DNA of 14,300 nt from Chloroflexota bacterium (GTDB lineage Bacteria; Chloroflexota; Anaerolineae; Aggregatilineales; UBA2796): contig RFIM01000261.1 in the NCBI GenBank assembly GCA_003695215.1, positions 1 to 14,300 on the forward strand. The letters are read 5' to 3'. Position numbers and translations under genes: made by a program. A model generated the notes under the pieces. It saw nothing but the letters and a program-made list of their open reading frames with translations, was not told the origin of the DNA and did no database searches. This document shows, piece by piece, positions 1 through 8,296 of the stretch (position 1 is its first letter; each line of letters starts with the position of its first letter).

Positions 1-1662
1 CTTCGGATGTTCGGTCGGCATTGCTTCGCAATCGCGCTCATAGGTGCTGTATAGATAGGGCGTGTAGGCCTCAAACTCAGCAGCGCACGTATCCACGCGG
101 TAGAAGTGCGCCACAGCGCCTGCTGCTTTGCGCTCGGCGCGCACTGCCGTCTCAGTTGTACCGAGCAGCTTTGCCAGGTATCGATCAGTGAAGCCGAGCT
201 GCTTCCAGCGCTTCCAGTGACGCTCGCCACGCTCATATTGGGCACGAATCGCGTTCGCCTGTTCTGCCAAAAGGCTCAGTTGGCGCACGAACCAAGCGTC
301 ATAGCCTGTCAAGCGGCAGATTTCGGGCTCAGCGACGCCGCGCCGTAGCAAGGCTGCCACCTGATGCAAGCGTTGCGCTGTCGGTATGGCGATCTGTTCA
401 ATAGGCACATCATATTGTGGATCATCGGCTTTATCGCCAAAGCCGAATAGACCGATATCCAAACTGGCAATAGCTTTCTGCAACGCCTCTGGGAAGGTGC
501 GCCCAATCGCCATGACTTCGCCGATTGCTTTCATCTGCGGGCCGAGCGTTGGATCGGTGCCGCGGAACTTCTCAAAATTCCAGCGCGGAATCTTGACTAC
601 GACGTAGTCTAGAGACGGCTCGAAGCTGGCTTTGGTCTTGCGCGTGATATCGTTCTGAATCTCGTCTAGCGTGTAGCCAACTGCCACTAAGGCTGCAATC
701 TTGGCGATAGGAAAGCCTGTCGCCTTGCTCGCGAGCGCAGAAGAGCGCGAAACGCGCGGATTCATCTCGATGACGACTGTCTCGCCATTGGTGGGATTGA
801 CGGCGAACTGAATGTTGGCGCCGCCTGTCTCCAAGCCGACGCGCTGAATGATGCGCTTCGCCATATCGCGCAGGCGCTGCAGTTCACGATCAGTGAGCGT
901 CTGAATTGGCGCCACTGTGATCGAATCGCCCGTGTGAACGCCCATCGGATCGAGATTCTCAATGCCACACACGACCACGAAGTTGTCGTGCTTATCGCGC
1001 ATGATCTCCAGCTCGTACTCTTTCCAGCCCAGCACCGATTGGTCGATCAGGATTTGATGAATTGGCGATTCGTTCAAGCCGTGCGCAGCCAGTCGGCGCA
1101 GCTCATCAGGATTGCGCGCAATGCCGCCGCCTGTGCCGCCTAACGTGAACGAAGCGCGCACTAAGATCGGGTAGCCAATCTGCTCGGCAACTTGCAGCGC
1201 CTGCTCCACATCCGTGACCGTCTGGCTGGCAGGCATTTTCATGCCGATCTCTACCATCGCATCGCGGAAGCGCTGCCGATCTTCGGCCAGCTCAATCGAC
1301 TCGGCCGTTGCGCCGATCAGCTCGACGCCGTAGGCGGCTAGCGTGCCATCTTTGTGCAGCGCCATCGCCAAATTCAGCGCCGTTTGCCCGCCCATGGTTG
1401 GCAGCAGCGCATCAGGTCGTTCCTGCGCGATGACCATACGCACCACTTCAGGCGTGAGCGGCTCGATGTACGTCGCATCGGCGAAATCAGGATCGGTCAT
1501 GATCGTGGCAGGATTGCTGTTGATCAGCACCACACGGTAGCCTTCGCGGCGCAGCGCTTTGCAGGCTTGCGCGCCGCTATAGTCGAATTCGCAGCCCTGC
1601 CCGATCACGATCGGGCCGCTACCGATGATCAAAATCGTCTGCAGATCGGTTCGTTTGGGCAT
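1..1662 (-). CDS. carB: carbamoyl-phosphate synthase large subunit, partial (C-terminal half outside window)
   Basis: CarB makes carbamoyl phosphate from ammonia (supplied by the CarA glutaminase), bicarbonate and two ATP, feeding arginine and pyrimidine synthesis in the cytoplasm. The visible 554 codons are open from the ATG at 1662 to the window edge; full-length CarB is about 1070 residues, so about half is present. Clear family signatures in order are ILIIGSGPIVIGQG near residue 10, MGGQTALN, the ATP-grasp glycine-rich loop LGGTGGGIA, GVHTGDSITVAP, the metal-site stretch EMNPRVSRSSALASKATG, and then the start of the helical oligomerisation domain. The first carboxyphosphate domain is complete. 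AGGA lies 2 nt before the ATG, a close but usable ribosome site. The gene lies 56 nt after the beta-propeller gene and probably has its own promoter there. No frameshift was seen in the stretches translated. Confidence 0.97.
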   Translation of the reverse strand, partial: MPKRTDLQTILIIGSGPIVIGQGCEFDYSGAQACKALRREGYRVVLINSNPATIMTDPDFADATYIEPLTPEVVRMVIAQERPDALLPTMGGQTALNLAMALHKDGTLAAYGVELIGATAESIELAEDRQRFRDAMVEIGMKMPASQTVTDVEQALQVAEQIGYPILVRASFTLGGTGGGIARNPDELRRLAAHGLNESPIHQILIDQSVLGWKEYELEIMRDKHDNFVVVCGIENLDPMGVHTGDSITVAPIQTLTDRELQRLRDMAKRIIQRVGLETGGANIQFAVNPTNGETVVIEMNPRVSRSSALASKATGFPIAKIAALVAVGYTLDEIQNDITRKTKASFEPSLDYVVVKIPRWNFEKFRGTDPTLGPQMKAIGEVMAIGRTFPEALQKAIASLDIGLFGFGDKADDPQYDVPIEQIAIPTAQRLHQVAALLRRGVAEPEICRLTGYDAWFVRQLSLLAEQANAIRAQYERGERHWKRWKQLGFTDRYLAKLLGTTETAVRAERKAAGAVAHFYRVDTCAAEFEAYTPYLYSTYERDCEAMPTEHPK

Positions 1663-1697
1663 GTTCCTGTTGAGCAATTTTGCGAGAAACTTCACAA

Positions 1698-1732
1698 GGC
1701 GCGATTATAACGCGCCGTTCAGCGCGGGCGAA
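1698..1732 (-). promoter_or_regulatory. candidate carB promoter with -10 inside a palindrome
   Basis: On the minus strand a perfect TATAAT (1704-1709) lies about 42 nt before the carB start. A weak -35 candidate, TTCGCC (1727-1732), is 17 nt upstream and matches 3 of 6 consensus bases. The -10 sits in the loop of an inverted repeat, GGCGCG (1698-1703) and CGCGCC (1711-1716). The start of transcription would be near 1697, giving a leader of about 35 nt. The palindrome could be an operator or just a short hairpin after the upstream stop codon. It has no T-run, so it is not a standard terminator. The -10 match is seen directly; promoter function is inferred. Confidence 0.45.
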
Positions 1733-2693
1733 AGCGGTAGATATACCCTTCAGCTAAAGCTGTGTAGAGCCAACCGTTGGCATCCACAGCGATGCTCATG
1801 AGCTGCAAGGGATGAAAGGAGACGCGCCGCAGCGCCAGCGCCGCTGCATCCCAGCCATAGTAGTTCGGAATGACTTGCAGCTGAACGCTCGGCTGTGCAA
1901 GGCTGAGCCAGACGATCGCATAGCCGCTGATGGTTGTCGCGTTCCACGAGCCGCTGAGCGCAACCAACAAGCCGCCACGCCATGCGGATATCGCCTCTGA
2001 GGTATATGGAATGATGCCGTGCGGCGCGCTCTCAGCGGGCAGCTCGGCCAGGCGGACTAGCGCACCTGACTCGACCGTGTAGAGCGCGCTCTCGGCCGCG
2101 TCGGCGATCACGAGTGTAGGCCCTTGCCAGGTGAAGCCGAACACTTGCCTCAAGCCAGTGGCGACGACGCGCATATCGCGCCCATTGCGCGCCAGGCTGA
2201 TCAGCGCCGCGCCATCAGCCGTATTGCGCGCCACATACAGCCTGCCATCAGCGCCGAGATGCAGCTCGCCGTGCCACAACGTCTCGGGATCGCGGTAAAT
2301 CGGCTGCACGGCGCCGTCCAGCACGCGGAAGAGACTCTGCTCGGCCGCGACATAGAGAGCGCCTTCATCAGCAGCATAAGCGATGCCAAAAGGCGACTCG
2401 CTCAGTGTGGCGATCAGCTGCGGCTCGCCAAAAAAGCCTTCGCCGTCAGGCGCCAGGCGATACACAGCGCGCCGCGCAGGGCTGGTGAAGTACAAGGCGC
2501 CATCAGGCGCGAAAGCCAGGCTGCTGATAGCCGCCAGGTCGCCATGTGCCGTAAAATCTTCCAGCATCACTTCAGGGCAAAGCAGAACCTGGTATGGCAA
2601 GTCCTGACGGTTTTGGCATGGCGGCGCGCTCTGCGCTGCTGCAGGCACGCCGACCAGGCATAGCGAGAGCATTACAAGCAACAATGGACGCAT
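1719..2693 (-). CDS. secreted beta-propeller protein, glucose/sorbosone dehydrogenase-like
   Basis: This 324-residue protein opens with a typical signal peptide (MRPLLLVMLSLCLVGVPAAA, probable cleavage after residue 20). It then has repeated blade-like stretches such as SLAFAPDGALYF, PFGIAYAADEGALYVA, ELHLGADGRLYVA and SIAVDANGWLYTA, with the pattern hydrophobic-x-DG-x-LYV-A of NHL and sugar-dehydrogenase propellers. Near the C terminus SGSWNATTISGYAIV resembles the HGSWN...GYKV segment of the PQQ-dependent glucose/sorbosone dehydrogenase family, with Ser in place of His. It is shorter than most enzymes of that family and I could not place a catalytic His, so enzymatic activity is uncertain; it may bind a ligand only. 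Two Cys just after the signal peptide could form a disulfide. I chose the ATG at 2693 because it starts the signal peptide and lies 1 nt after the previous stop. A GTG at 2720 would put nine extra residues in front and overlap the upstream gene. No good ribosome site is visible, which suits translational coupling. Confidence 0.8.
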   Translation of the reverse strand: MRPLLLVMLSLCLVGVPAAAQSAPPCQNRQDLPYQVLLCPEVMLEDFTAHGDLAAISSLAFAPDGALYFTSPARRAVYRLAPDGEGFFGEPQLIATLSESPFGIAYAADEGALYVAAEQSLFRVLDGAVQPIYRDPETLWHGELHLGADGRLYVARNTADGAALISLARNGRDMRVVATGLRQVFGFTWQGPTLVIADAAESALYTVESGALVRLAELPAESAPHGIIPYTSEAISAWRGGLLVALSGSWNATTISGYAIVWLSLAQPSVQLQVIPNYYGWDAAALALRRVSFHPLQLMSIAVDANGWLYTALAEGYIYRFRPR

Positions 2694-2694
2694 A

Positions 2695-4509
2695 TCAGCT
2701 GCGTATGCCGAAGCGCTCACGATAGGCAGGCACTGTGATCATCGGCGGACGCTCGATGTCGCTGATCTCGGCGATATCTAGGCTGAAGCGATCAGGCTCG
2801 TGCACGATCAGCTTCATGCTGCGATTGGCCTTGTCCAAAAGCTCGACGCCGTAGCGCCGCTCCAAGCGCGAGATGAAGACTTGATGGATGGCGAACGACA
2901 TCTTGCTCAAGCCAACTAAAGGCTGGTTGTGATGGACGCGCTGCTCGAGATCGACTTGGGCAATGCCTTCCAAGCCGTATTGCTCATGCAGATCGATCAG
3001 CAAGCCTGTCTCTACGCCATAGCCGCTGAAGAACGGCACGCGCTCCAGGGCGCTGCGCCTGCCAGCATACTCGCCTGAGAGCGGCTGCACAATGCCTGAG
3101 AGCTCGGGATAGAACAAATTCAGCAGCGGACGCGCCACCAGTTCCGTCACGCGGCCGCCGCCAAAGGCTTGGAGCTGATCGCCAACCTTGATCGGACGCT
3201 GATAGAAACCTTTGACGTATTGCACGTTGGCGCGCTTGAGCAGCGGCCCGAGCAGGCCATAGACAAAGCGCGGATGAATGTTGGTGATATCGGTATCGAT
3301 CCACGCGATGATATCGGTATCGAGCACATACAAGCTCTTCCAGAGCGCCTCGCCCTTGCCGCGGTAGCTGCCAAGCTCAGGCAAAATCTCAGGATGCTTG
3401 TAGGTAGGAATGCCCAATGCCTGAGCGATAGCGACTGTGTTGTCGGTCGAGTCGCTATCGATCAGCACGATCTGATCGAGCAGCGGCACTTCGTCCATCA
3501 AGGCGCGCTTGACTGTGCTGATCACATTGCCGACTGTCTCTTCTTCGTTCAGAGCGGGCAGCGCCAAGCCGATGCTCACGCCCTGCTTCTCCTTGAGGGC
3601 CAAAAGCGCCTGTAGATCGGCGAACTCGTTGCTGTGATAAGTGTTCTGGGCGAACCAGCGATCCACGCGCACGGAGAGCGGCTCGGCTTGGCGCACCAGC
3701 GGACGCGGCGCGTGGAAAGCGAACTCTTCAGGCGTGTGAGCGCGCACTAGGATGATCGGTAAGTCAGTGCGCTCAAAGATATTGCGCACTACAGAGCTAG
3801 TGCCGCTGCCGCGCCGATCGGGCTGCTGAAACGAGGCGCCCATCACTAGCGCCTTGTGCGATGCTAATTCCGAGAGGATCGCCTGTGTGACATCGCCGCT
3901 GACCGTGACCGTGCGCGCAATGCGCGAGTCAGTGCTGAGCATGACGCTGTAAGGTTTCGATTCATATGGATTGCTAGCGACGTGCAAGAGCGTGATCGGC
4001 GCGTCCTCAGCCAAAGCGCTGGCGACTCGCGTGCCGAGCGAGAGGTTCGGTCCGCCGCGCAGCGAGAGCAAGACACTGCCGACGTTTTGCCAGGCCTGGC
4101 GGCTGACCAGCACCACATCGCAGGGCGCCTCGCGCAGAATCGTGTCCGTGCTGATGCCGCCTGTCGGCTCAAGCGCGCCCGCCCATTCCACGATCAGCAG
4201 GTCAGCTGCTTGGCGCTCAAGCTCCTCGATCACGCTCATGAGCGGCTTGTAATCCACATAGACTCGCGTCTCATCGTGGACGTTTGGGCGCGCTTTAGCG
4301 AGCGTATCGAGCGCATCGCGCATGTGGCGCGCTTGCAGGGTACCTTCGCTCAGCGAGACGCCCTCGGGCATGGTTAGCAAGGCGCGCAGATGGATTTCGA
4401 TAGGAATAGAAGGCGCTGCCGCCATTTTCTCGGCGAAGGCGATCCAGGCTTCCAAGCGCTCCACAGCAGTGAGCGCGATCACAATCCGATAAAGCGCGGG
4501 CGCGGTCAT
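2695..4509 (-). CDS. two universal-stress-protein-like domains fused to a GT81 glucosyl-3-phosphoglycerate synthase-like glycosyltransferase
   Basis: The 604-residue protein has two parts. Residues about 5-137 and 143-256 look like two UspA-type alpha/beta domains (RIVIALTAVERLEAW at the start, DVVLVS and PIILVRA at their ends). The nucleotide-binding glycine pattern is degenerate in both. Residues about 290-604 are a GT-A transferase of the GpgS type: GLALPALNEEETVGNV (314-329), DSDSTDNT (351-358), the DxD metal site D405-T-D407, GGGRVTEL (450-457), QPLSGEYAGRR (475-485), GYGVETGLLIDL (496-507) and the late VHHNQPL His motif. GpgS transfers glucose from an NDP-glucose to 3-phosphoglycerate, the first step towards glucosylglycerate solutes or methylglucose lipopolysaccharides. 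The exact donor and acceptor here are inferred. No GpgP phosphatase is visible. Family GpgS proteins are near 300-330 residues, so the N-terminal half is an addition. The ATG at 4509 lies 5 nt after the previous stop with GAGG just upstream; a TTG at 4566 would lie inside the preceding gene. Confidence 0.85.
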   Translation of the reverse strand: MTAPALYRIVIALTAVERLEAWIAFAEKMAAAPSIPIEIHLRALLTMPEGVSLSEGTLQARHMRDALDTLAKARPNVHDETRVYVDYKPLMSVIEELERQAADLLIVEWAGALEPTGGISTDTILREAPCDVVLVSRQAWQNVGSVLLSLRGGPNLSLGTRVASALAEDAPITLLHVASNPYESKPYSVMLSTDSRIARTVTVSGDVTQAILSELASHKALVMGASFQQPDRRGSGTSSVVRNIFERTDLPIILVRAHTPEEFAFHAPRPLVRQAEPLSVRVDRWFAQNTYHSNEFADLQALLALKEKQGVSIGLALPALNEEETVGNVISTVKRALMDEVPLLDQIVLIDSDSTDNTVAIAQALGIPTYKHPEILPELGSYRGKGEALWKSLYVLDTDIIAWIDTDITNIHPRFVYGLLGPLLKRANVQYVKGFYQRPIKVGDQLQAFGGGRVTELVARPLLNLFYPELSGIVQPLSGEYAGRRSALERVPFFSGYGVETGLLIDLHEQYGLEGIAQVDLEQRVHHNQPLVGLSKMSFAIHQVFISRLERRYGVELLDKANRSMKLIVHEPDRFSLDIAEISDIERPPMITVPAYRERFGIRS

Positions 4510-4514
4510 CAGCC

Positions 4515-5753
4515 TCACTTTCCTTCTACTAATGGCACGACGTGCGTGCGGATCAGCACGTCCCAACGGTATTGCTTGCGAACGCGTAAGCGCAAGCGAT
4601 GTGGCGCACTTACCTCTAGTGTGGAGATGATGGCAGCGGCGATATCGCGCGGCGCGCCTTTGATCGGATCGAAATAGTAGGCATCGTGCTGGGCAGTGCG
4701 GCGCAAAGGCGGAATATCGGCGCAGAAGACGGGAATGCCCGCCAAGCCGGCCTCGATGATCGGGATGCCGAAGCCTTCTTGCATGCTTGGGAACAGCAGC
4801 GCATCAGCTAAGGTGAACAAATTGGACATGGTGTCGTCGTCAGGGATCAGCGGCTGATCGCCTTCGCCGTAAGCGTACAGCAGATGTGCTGAATCTTCCA
4901 CGCCTAGCTCTTGGCGCAAGCGCAGCAGCTCTCCGAGATAGCCGGGGTTGGCGGGATTATGCGGGCCAGGCGGGCCGCTCACAATCAGGCGATAGTCGCG
5001 CCCGCTCAGATCGCGCATGGCGTGCAGCACTTTGATGCCGAGTTCGATGTTCTTGCGGCGTGTGATGCGCGCAGGCAACAGCAGAATTCCGTCGGCATCC
5101 AGCAGGCGCAAGCGCTCAGCCAACATGCACATGGTCGGCGTCCAATGCAAGAATCGCGCCGGATCGACACCTGGCACGACCACGGCAATATGCTCCTGTG
5201 GAATGCCGAGCAGCTCAGCCAACTCGGCGCGGCGCGCCTCAGAGACTGTCACGTAGCGCACGTTCGGCCAGGGTTGGCGCAGTAAGTCCCAAGGTGCGCC
5301 GCTGTGCAGCTCAGGCAGATACTGCGCGTTCATCCAAGCTAGGTCGTGCGTCCAAGCGATCAGGCGCCGGCGGCTGCCATTGCCTGCTGAGACGAGCGCC
5401 TGCGTGAGCGCCAAATTCTTGTGCAGCGAGGTGATGTTGTGTGCAATGCAGACTTCGCAATCCTTCAAGGCTTCGTGCAGGCGCGCACGAATGGTATCCA
5501 CTAGCTGCCAGAAGGACTCGGTCACCTCTCCGCGATCGAGTTCGCGCTTGACGTTCAGCACTTCAGGTGCTGAGGAGCCGAAAAGCGGATCGATGATCGT
5601 CTCAACGCGCGGATCGAAGGTGCTGCCGCTGCCGCTGATCACGCGCACTGCATAACCTAGATCGGCAAGGCCGCGTGCATGATAGGCGATGGTTGATTCG
5701 ACGCCGCCGACGATTGGTGGGCTGGCATAGTGCAAGATCGCAACTCGTTTCAT
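4515..5753 (-). CDS. GT4-family glycosyltransferase
   Basis: A 412-residue retaining GT-B glycosyltransferase that moves a sugar from a nucleotide donor to an acceptor in the cytoplasm or at the membrane face. The N-terminal domain has the glycine-rich acceptor loop PPIVGGVES (12-20) and a His in AWTHDL (133-138). The C-terminal domain has VVVPGVDPARF (191-201), PARITRRKN (227-235, the Arg/Lys that contact donor phosphates) and the E-x7-E motif from E326 to E334 in EGFGIPIIEAG. No membrane segment is seen. It ends 5 nt before the GpgS-like gene, so it could add a second sugar to the glucosylglycerate product (as in mannosylglucosylglycerate pathways), but this rests on position only. It could equally act on a glycolipid or exopolysaccharide. 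The ATG at 5753 is chosen over one at 5768 because GGAGAG lies 7 nt before it. Confidence 0.88.
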   Translation of the reverse strand: MKRVAILHYASPPIVGGVESTIAYHARGLADLGYAVRVISGSGSTFDPRVETIIDPLFGSSAPEVLNVKRELDRGEVTESFWQLVDTIRARLHEALKDCEVCIAHNITSLHKNLALTQALVSAGNGSRRRLIAWTHDLAWMNAQYLPELHSGAPWDLLRQPWPNVRYVTVSEARRAELAELLGIPQEHIAVVVPGVDPARFLHWTPTMCMLAERLRLLDADGILLLPARITRRKNIELGIKVLHAMRDLSGRDYRLIVSGPPGPHNPANPGYLGELLRLRQELGVEDSAHLLYAYGEGDQPLIPDDDTMSNLFTLADALLFPSMQEGFGIPIIEAGLAGIPVFCADIPPLRRTAQHDAYYFDPIKGAPRDIAAAIISTLEVSAPHRLRLRVRKQYRWDVLIRTHVVPLVEGK

Positions 5754-5760
5754 GCGTTTT

Positions 5761-5766
5761 CTCTCC
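5761..5766 (-). promoter_or_regulatory. ribosome binding site deciding the GT4 gene start
   Basis: GGAGAG on the minus strand lies 7 nt before the ATG at 5753. It also follows directly on an in-frame ATG at 5768, with which it shares the sequence ATGGAGAG, so the downstream ATG is the likely start and the upstream one is not. Confidence 0.75.
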
Positions 5767-5791
5767 ATTCACAGCAGCGTATTGCATAGGA

Positions 5792-8233
5792 TCAGCGTGC
5801 GGCGTAGATCGCAGCGTAAACGGCGTACTGTTCGTAGATGCGGCGCACATAGGTGCGCGTCTCGCTAAAGGTGATGGCTTGCAGGAACAGGTCGGGATCG
5901 CCACCACTGATGCGCAGCCATGTGGCGCTATTGCCTGGCCCGCCGTTATAAGCTGCTAACGCCGCATAGACGTTGCCGTTAAAAGCCTGTAGTTGTTCGT
6001 ATAAGTAGTACACGCCAAAGGGCACGTTGATATGAGGGCGGTAAAGGTCACTATTTTGGTAATCGCGCCTGCCGAGCTTGCTAGCGATGTAGCTGCCCGT
6101 AGTCGGGATGATTTGCATCAAGCCTTGTGCCTGCGCGCTTGAGGTGGCTGCGCTTTGGAACAAACTCTCCTGGCGGATGACGCTGAAGACGAGCAGCGGA
6201 TCGACGCCATATTGCTGCGCAGCAGGTAAAACCAAGTCGGCGTAAGCGATAGGATAACGCAACGCCGCAATATATTTTGGCACTTGTGTCACGGGCTGTC
6301 CAGAGCCGTCTATGAGCTTGGCAGCTGCGTTAATTGCCTCGCGGTAGTGCCCGATGCGGTAGTAGTAAGAAGCCAGCTGGTAGAGCGCCAAAGGATTCTG
6401 TGAGTAGGCTTCAGTCAGCGCGCTGAACTCAGCTTTCGCCTCGTCATAAGCGCCGACTGCCCAGAGTTCAGCGCCACGCACCATGCGCTCATCAGCTTCT
6501 AGAGTTGGCGAGAGCATCCACAAGGCACCACCGCCTTCGATCTTGAAGGTTTGGCGCATCCACGCTTCGGCTTCTTCAATGTTGTGCGGCTGATTGAACG
6601 ACCAGTCAAGGCGCGGCGGCGGCACAAAACCGCCATGACCTGCCAAGAGATCGGCGGCGCGCAGGCTATAGTAGCCGCCAGGATCGATCTGGGCGGCTTG
6701 TGCGTAGGCGCTGCGCGCTAACGCCTCTTGGTTGTTGATCTGATATAGCCTGCCAAGCCACAGATAGCCGGCCGCCTGCAGCTCGCCTTTGCCGCTTGCG
6801 GCAAGCAGCGAGAACAAGCGCTCGGCGCGCGCCAAAGCGCCCTGATTGTACGCCGCCATGCCGCCACGAAAGAGCCCGTCCATTGCTTGCTGCGTGCCAG
6901 GATATTTGCTGCCCAGAATCTCAAATGTGGCCAGGCTTTGCTCGGTATCGCCTAGCGTGGAATACAGATAGCCAACACGCCACAGCGCTTCGGCAGCCTC
7001 AGGCAAGTTCGGATAAGTCTCAGCGAGCGCCATATAGCGCTTGATAGCGCCCTGCACATCGCCACTCAAGAAGAGCGTGCGCCCTTGCTCCAGCCATGCT
7101 TCGCCAAAACGCGGACTGGTCGGATAGTTGGTCAGGATCGTCTCAAAAGCGGTGTTGGCAGCGGCCGCGTTGCCGACTTCTCGGTAAGCGCGCCCGAGCA
7201 GCAGATAGATGTTTGGATCAATCTGCCCCAGCGGCGTGTTCATGGTGTACTCGTGAAAAGCCTCGATAGCAGCGGCATAATCTCTGGCCGCATAGCTGAT
7301 CTGCCCACGCCGCAAGCTCTCGACGCGCACGCCATTGGCCAACAGGACTTGCATGGCGCGATAGGCCTCAGGCGTCTCAGGATATTCGCGCACGATCTCT
7401 TGAAAGCGTGGCAAGGCAGCGGCGAGATTGTTGGCGCGCTGCAGCGCGTTTGCCGCTGTGAACATGATCGCAGCGCGGTAGCCTGGGTTGCGCGCCACGC
7501 TCAAAATGGCATCATATTGCTCAATGGCAGCAGATAGATTGCCTGCGTTCAGGTAAGCAGCCGCGAGCTTCTCGCGTAAGATCAGCATCGGCACAAGGCT
7601 GCGCGAGCGCTCAACGGCTAGCGCGTAGTTGGCAAGCGCTTGCGCCGAATCGCCTAGAGCCAGATAGGCATCGCCAATGCGCTCGTAGGCATAGCTCTCG
7701 ATCAGGTTCGGGCGTAATTTGAGATACTCTGTGAATTCGGCGATGGCCGCTTGCCAAGCCGAAGCGCCGAGGTAGGCATCGCCGCGCAGAAAGTGCGCTT
7801 GTGCGCGCCGCGCATCCTCAGGATAGGTGCTGATGAACTGACTGAGCGCATCCACAGCCAGGCTGAATTGCCCTTCGCGCAGCGCTGCCTGGCCGTAGCC
7901 AAAGGCGGCGTCGGCTCGCAAACGTGGATCAACGCTAGTGATCGGCTGCTCTAAAATAGCGCGGTATATCTGCACAGCCGCCTCATAGTTGCCATTTTGC
8001 AGCGCCGCATTCGCCTCAGCAATGGCGATAAAGGGTATCGGCGTCGGCGTCGGTATGGGCGTTGGTGCGGCGGTTGGCTGTGCAGGTGTTTCAGTTGGCG
8101 CGCTCAGGCCAGGCGTGGCGGTCACCACGATCACGAGTGGCACACTCTGCTGCGTCAGCGCGCAGCCAATCAGCGTGGGTAGGCAGCAGATCAGCACGGC
8201 AGACCATAGGCGAAAGGCTAAGAAATAGCGCAT
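5792..8233 (-). CDS. TPR-containing lipoprotein lytic transglycosylase (Slt70/MltC-like SLT domain)
   Basis: This 813-residue protein cleaves the MurNAc-GlcNAc bond of peptidoglycan, forming 1,6-anhydro ends. Residues 1-24 form a lipoprotein signal with the lipobox LIGC, so Cys24 should be lipidated and anchor it outside the cytoplasmic membrane. A Thr/Pro-rich linker follows (about 38-67). Residues about 70-600 are tandem TPR-type helical hairpins (for example NGNYEAAVQIYRAIL and LGDTEQSLATFEILGSKYP), a scaffold like the superhelix of Slt70. The catalytic SLT domain occupies the last 150 residues: VIRQESLF with probable catalytic Glu689, SAQAQGLMQIIP, AAYNGGPGN and the TRTYVRRI end motif. 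All are intact. The ATG at 8233 gives a good lipoprotein signal; a TTG at 8269 is rejected because it is the -35 element of the promoter. This is the first gene of the left operon. Confidence 0.94.
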   Translation of the reverse strand: MRYFLAFRLWSAVLICCLPTLIGCALTQQSVPLVIVVTATPGLSAPTETPAQPTAAPTPIPTPTPIPFIAIAEANAALQNGNYEAAVQIYRAILEQPITSVDPRLRADAAFGYGQAALREGQFSLAVDALSQFISTYPEDARRAQAHFLRGDAYLGASAWQAAIAEFTEYLKLRPNLIESYAYERIGDAYLALGDSAQALANYALAVERSRSLVPMLILREKLAAAYLNAGNLSAAIEQYDAILSVARNPGYRAAIMFTAANALQRANNLAAALPRFQEIVREYPETPEAYRAMQVLLANGVRVESLRRGQISYAARDYAAAIEAFHEYTMNTPLGQIDPNIYLLLGRAYREVGNAAAANTAFETILTNYPTSPRFGEAWLEQGRTLFLSGDVQGAIKRYMALAETYPNLPEAAEALWRVGYLYSTLGDTEQSLATFEILGSKYPGTQQAMDGLFRGGMAAYNQGALARAERLFSLLAASGKGELQAAGYLWLGRLYQINNQEALARSAYAQAAQIDPGGYYSLRAADLLAGHGGFVPPPRLDWSFNQPHNIEEAEAWMRQTFKIEGGGALWMLSPTLEADERMVRGAELWAVGAYDEAKAEFSALTEAYSQNPLALYQLASYYYRIGHYREAINAAAKLIDGSGQPVTQVPKYIAALRYPIAYADLVLPAAQQYGVDPLLVFSVIRQESLFQSAATSSAQAQGLMQIIPTTGSYIASKLGRRDYQNSDLYRPHINVPFGVYYLYEQLQAFNGNVYAALAAYNGGPGNSATWLRISGGDPDLFLQAITFSETRTYVRRIYEQYAVYAAIYAAR

Positions 8234-8269
8234 AGTGGCGATTATGGCGAGAGTCAGCCTGCTTGTCAA
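8231..8269 (-). promoter_or_regulatory. strong sigma70 promoter giving a leaderless transglycosylase mRNA
   Basis: The minus strand carries TTGACA (8264-8269, perfect -35), a 17-nt spacer and CATAAT (8241-8246, one mismatch to consensus). Only 7 nt separate the -10 from the ATG at 8233, so transcription should start at or within 1-2 nt of the start codon and leave no room for a ribosome site. No Shine-Dalgarno sequence is seen there. Just upstream of the -35 two T5 tracts (8272-8276 and 8283-8287) are spaced 11 bp, like a phased UP element. This promoter probably drives the whole left operon. Confidence 0.8.
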
Positions 8270-8296
8270 TGAAAAACGCTTGAAAAAGCGGCGCGC

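Noticed and set aside
2124..2663. 179-codon open frame on the plus strand opposite the beta-propeller gene
   Set aside because: It is antisense to a gene with clear propeller repeats and a signal peptide, and it shows no recognisable motif. High G+C genes often leave such open antisense frames.
1719..2693. Calling the propeller protein a true PQQ glucose dehydrogenase
   Set aside because: The protein is short, the HGSWN-like motif has lost its His, and no catalytic His could be placed, so only superfamily similarity is claimed.
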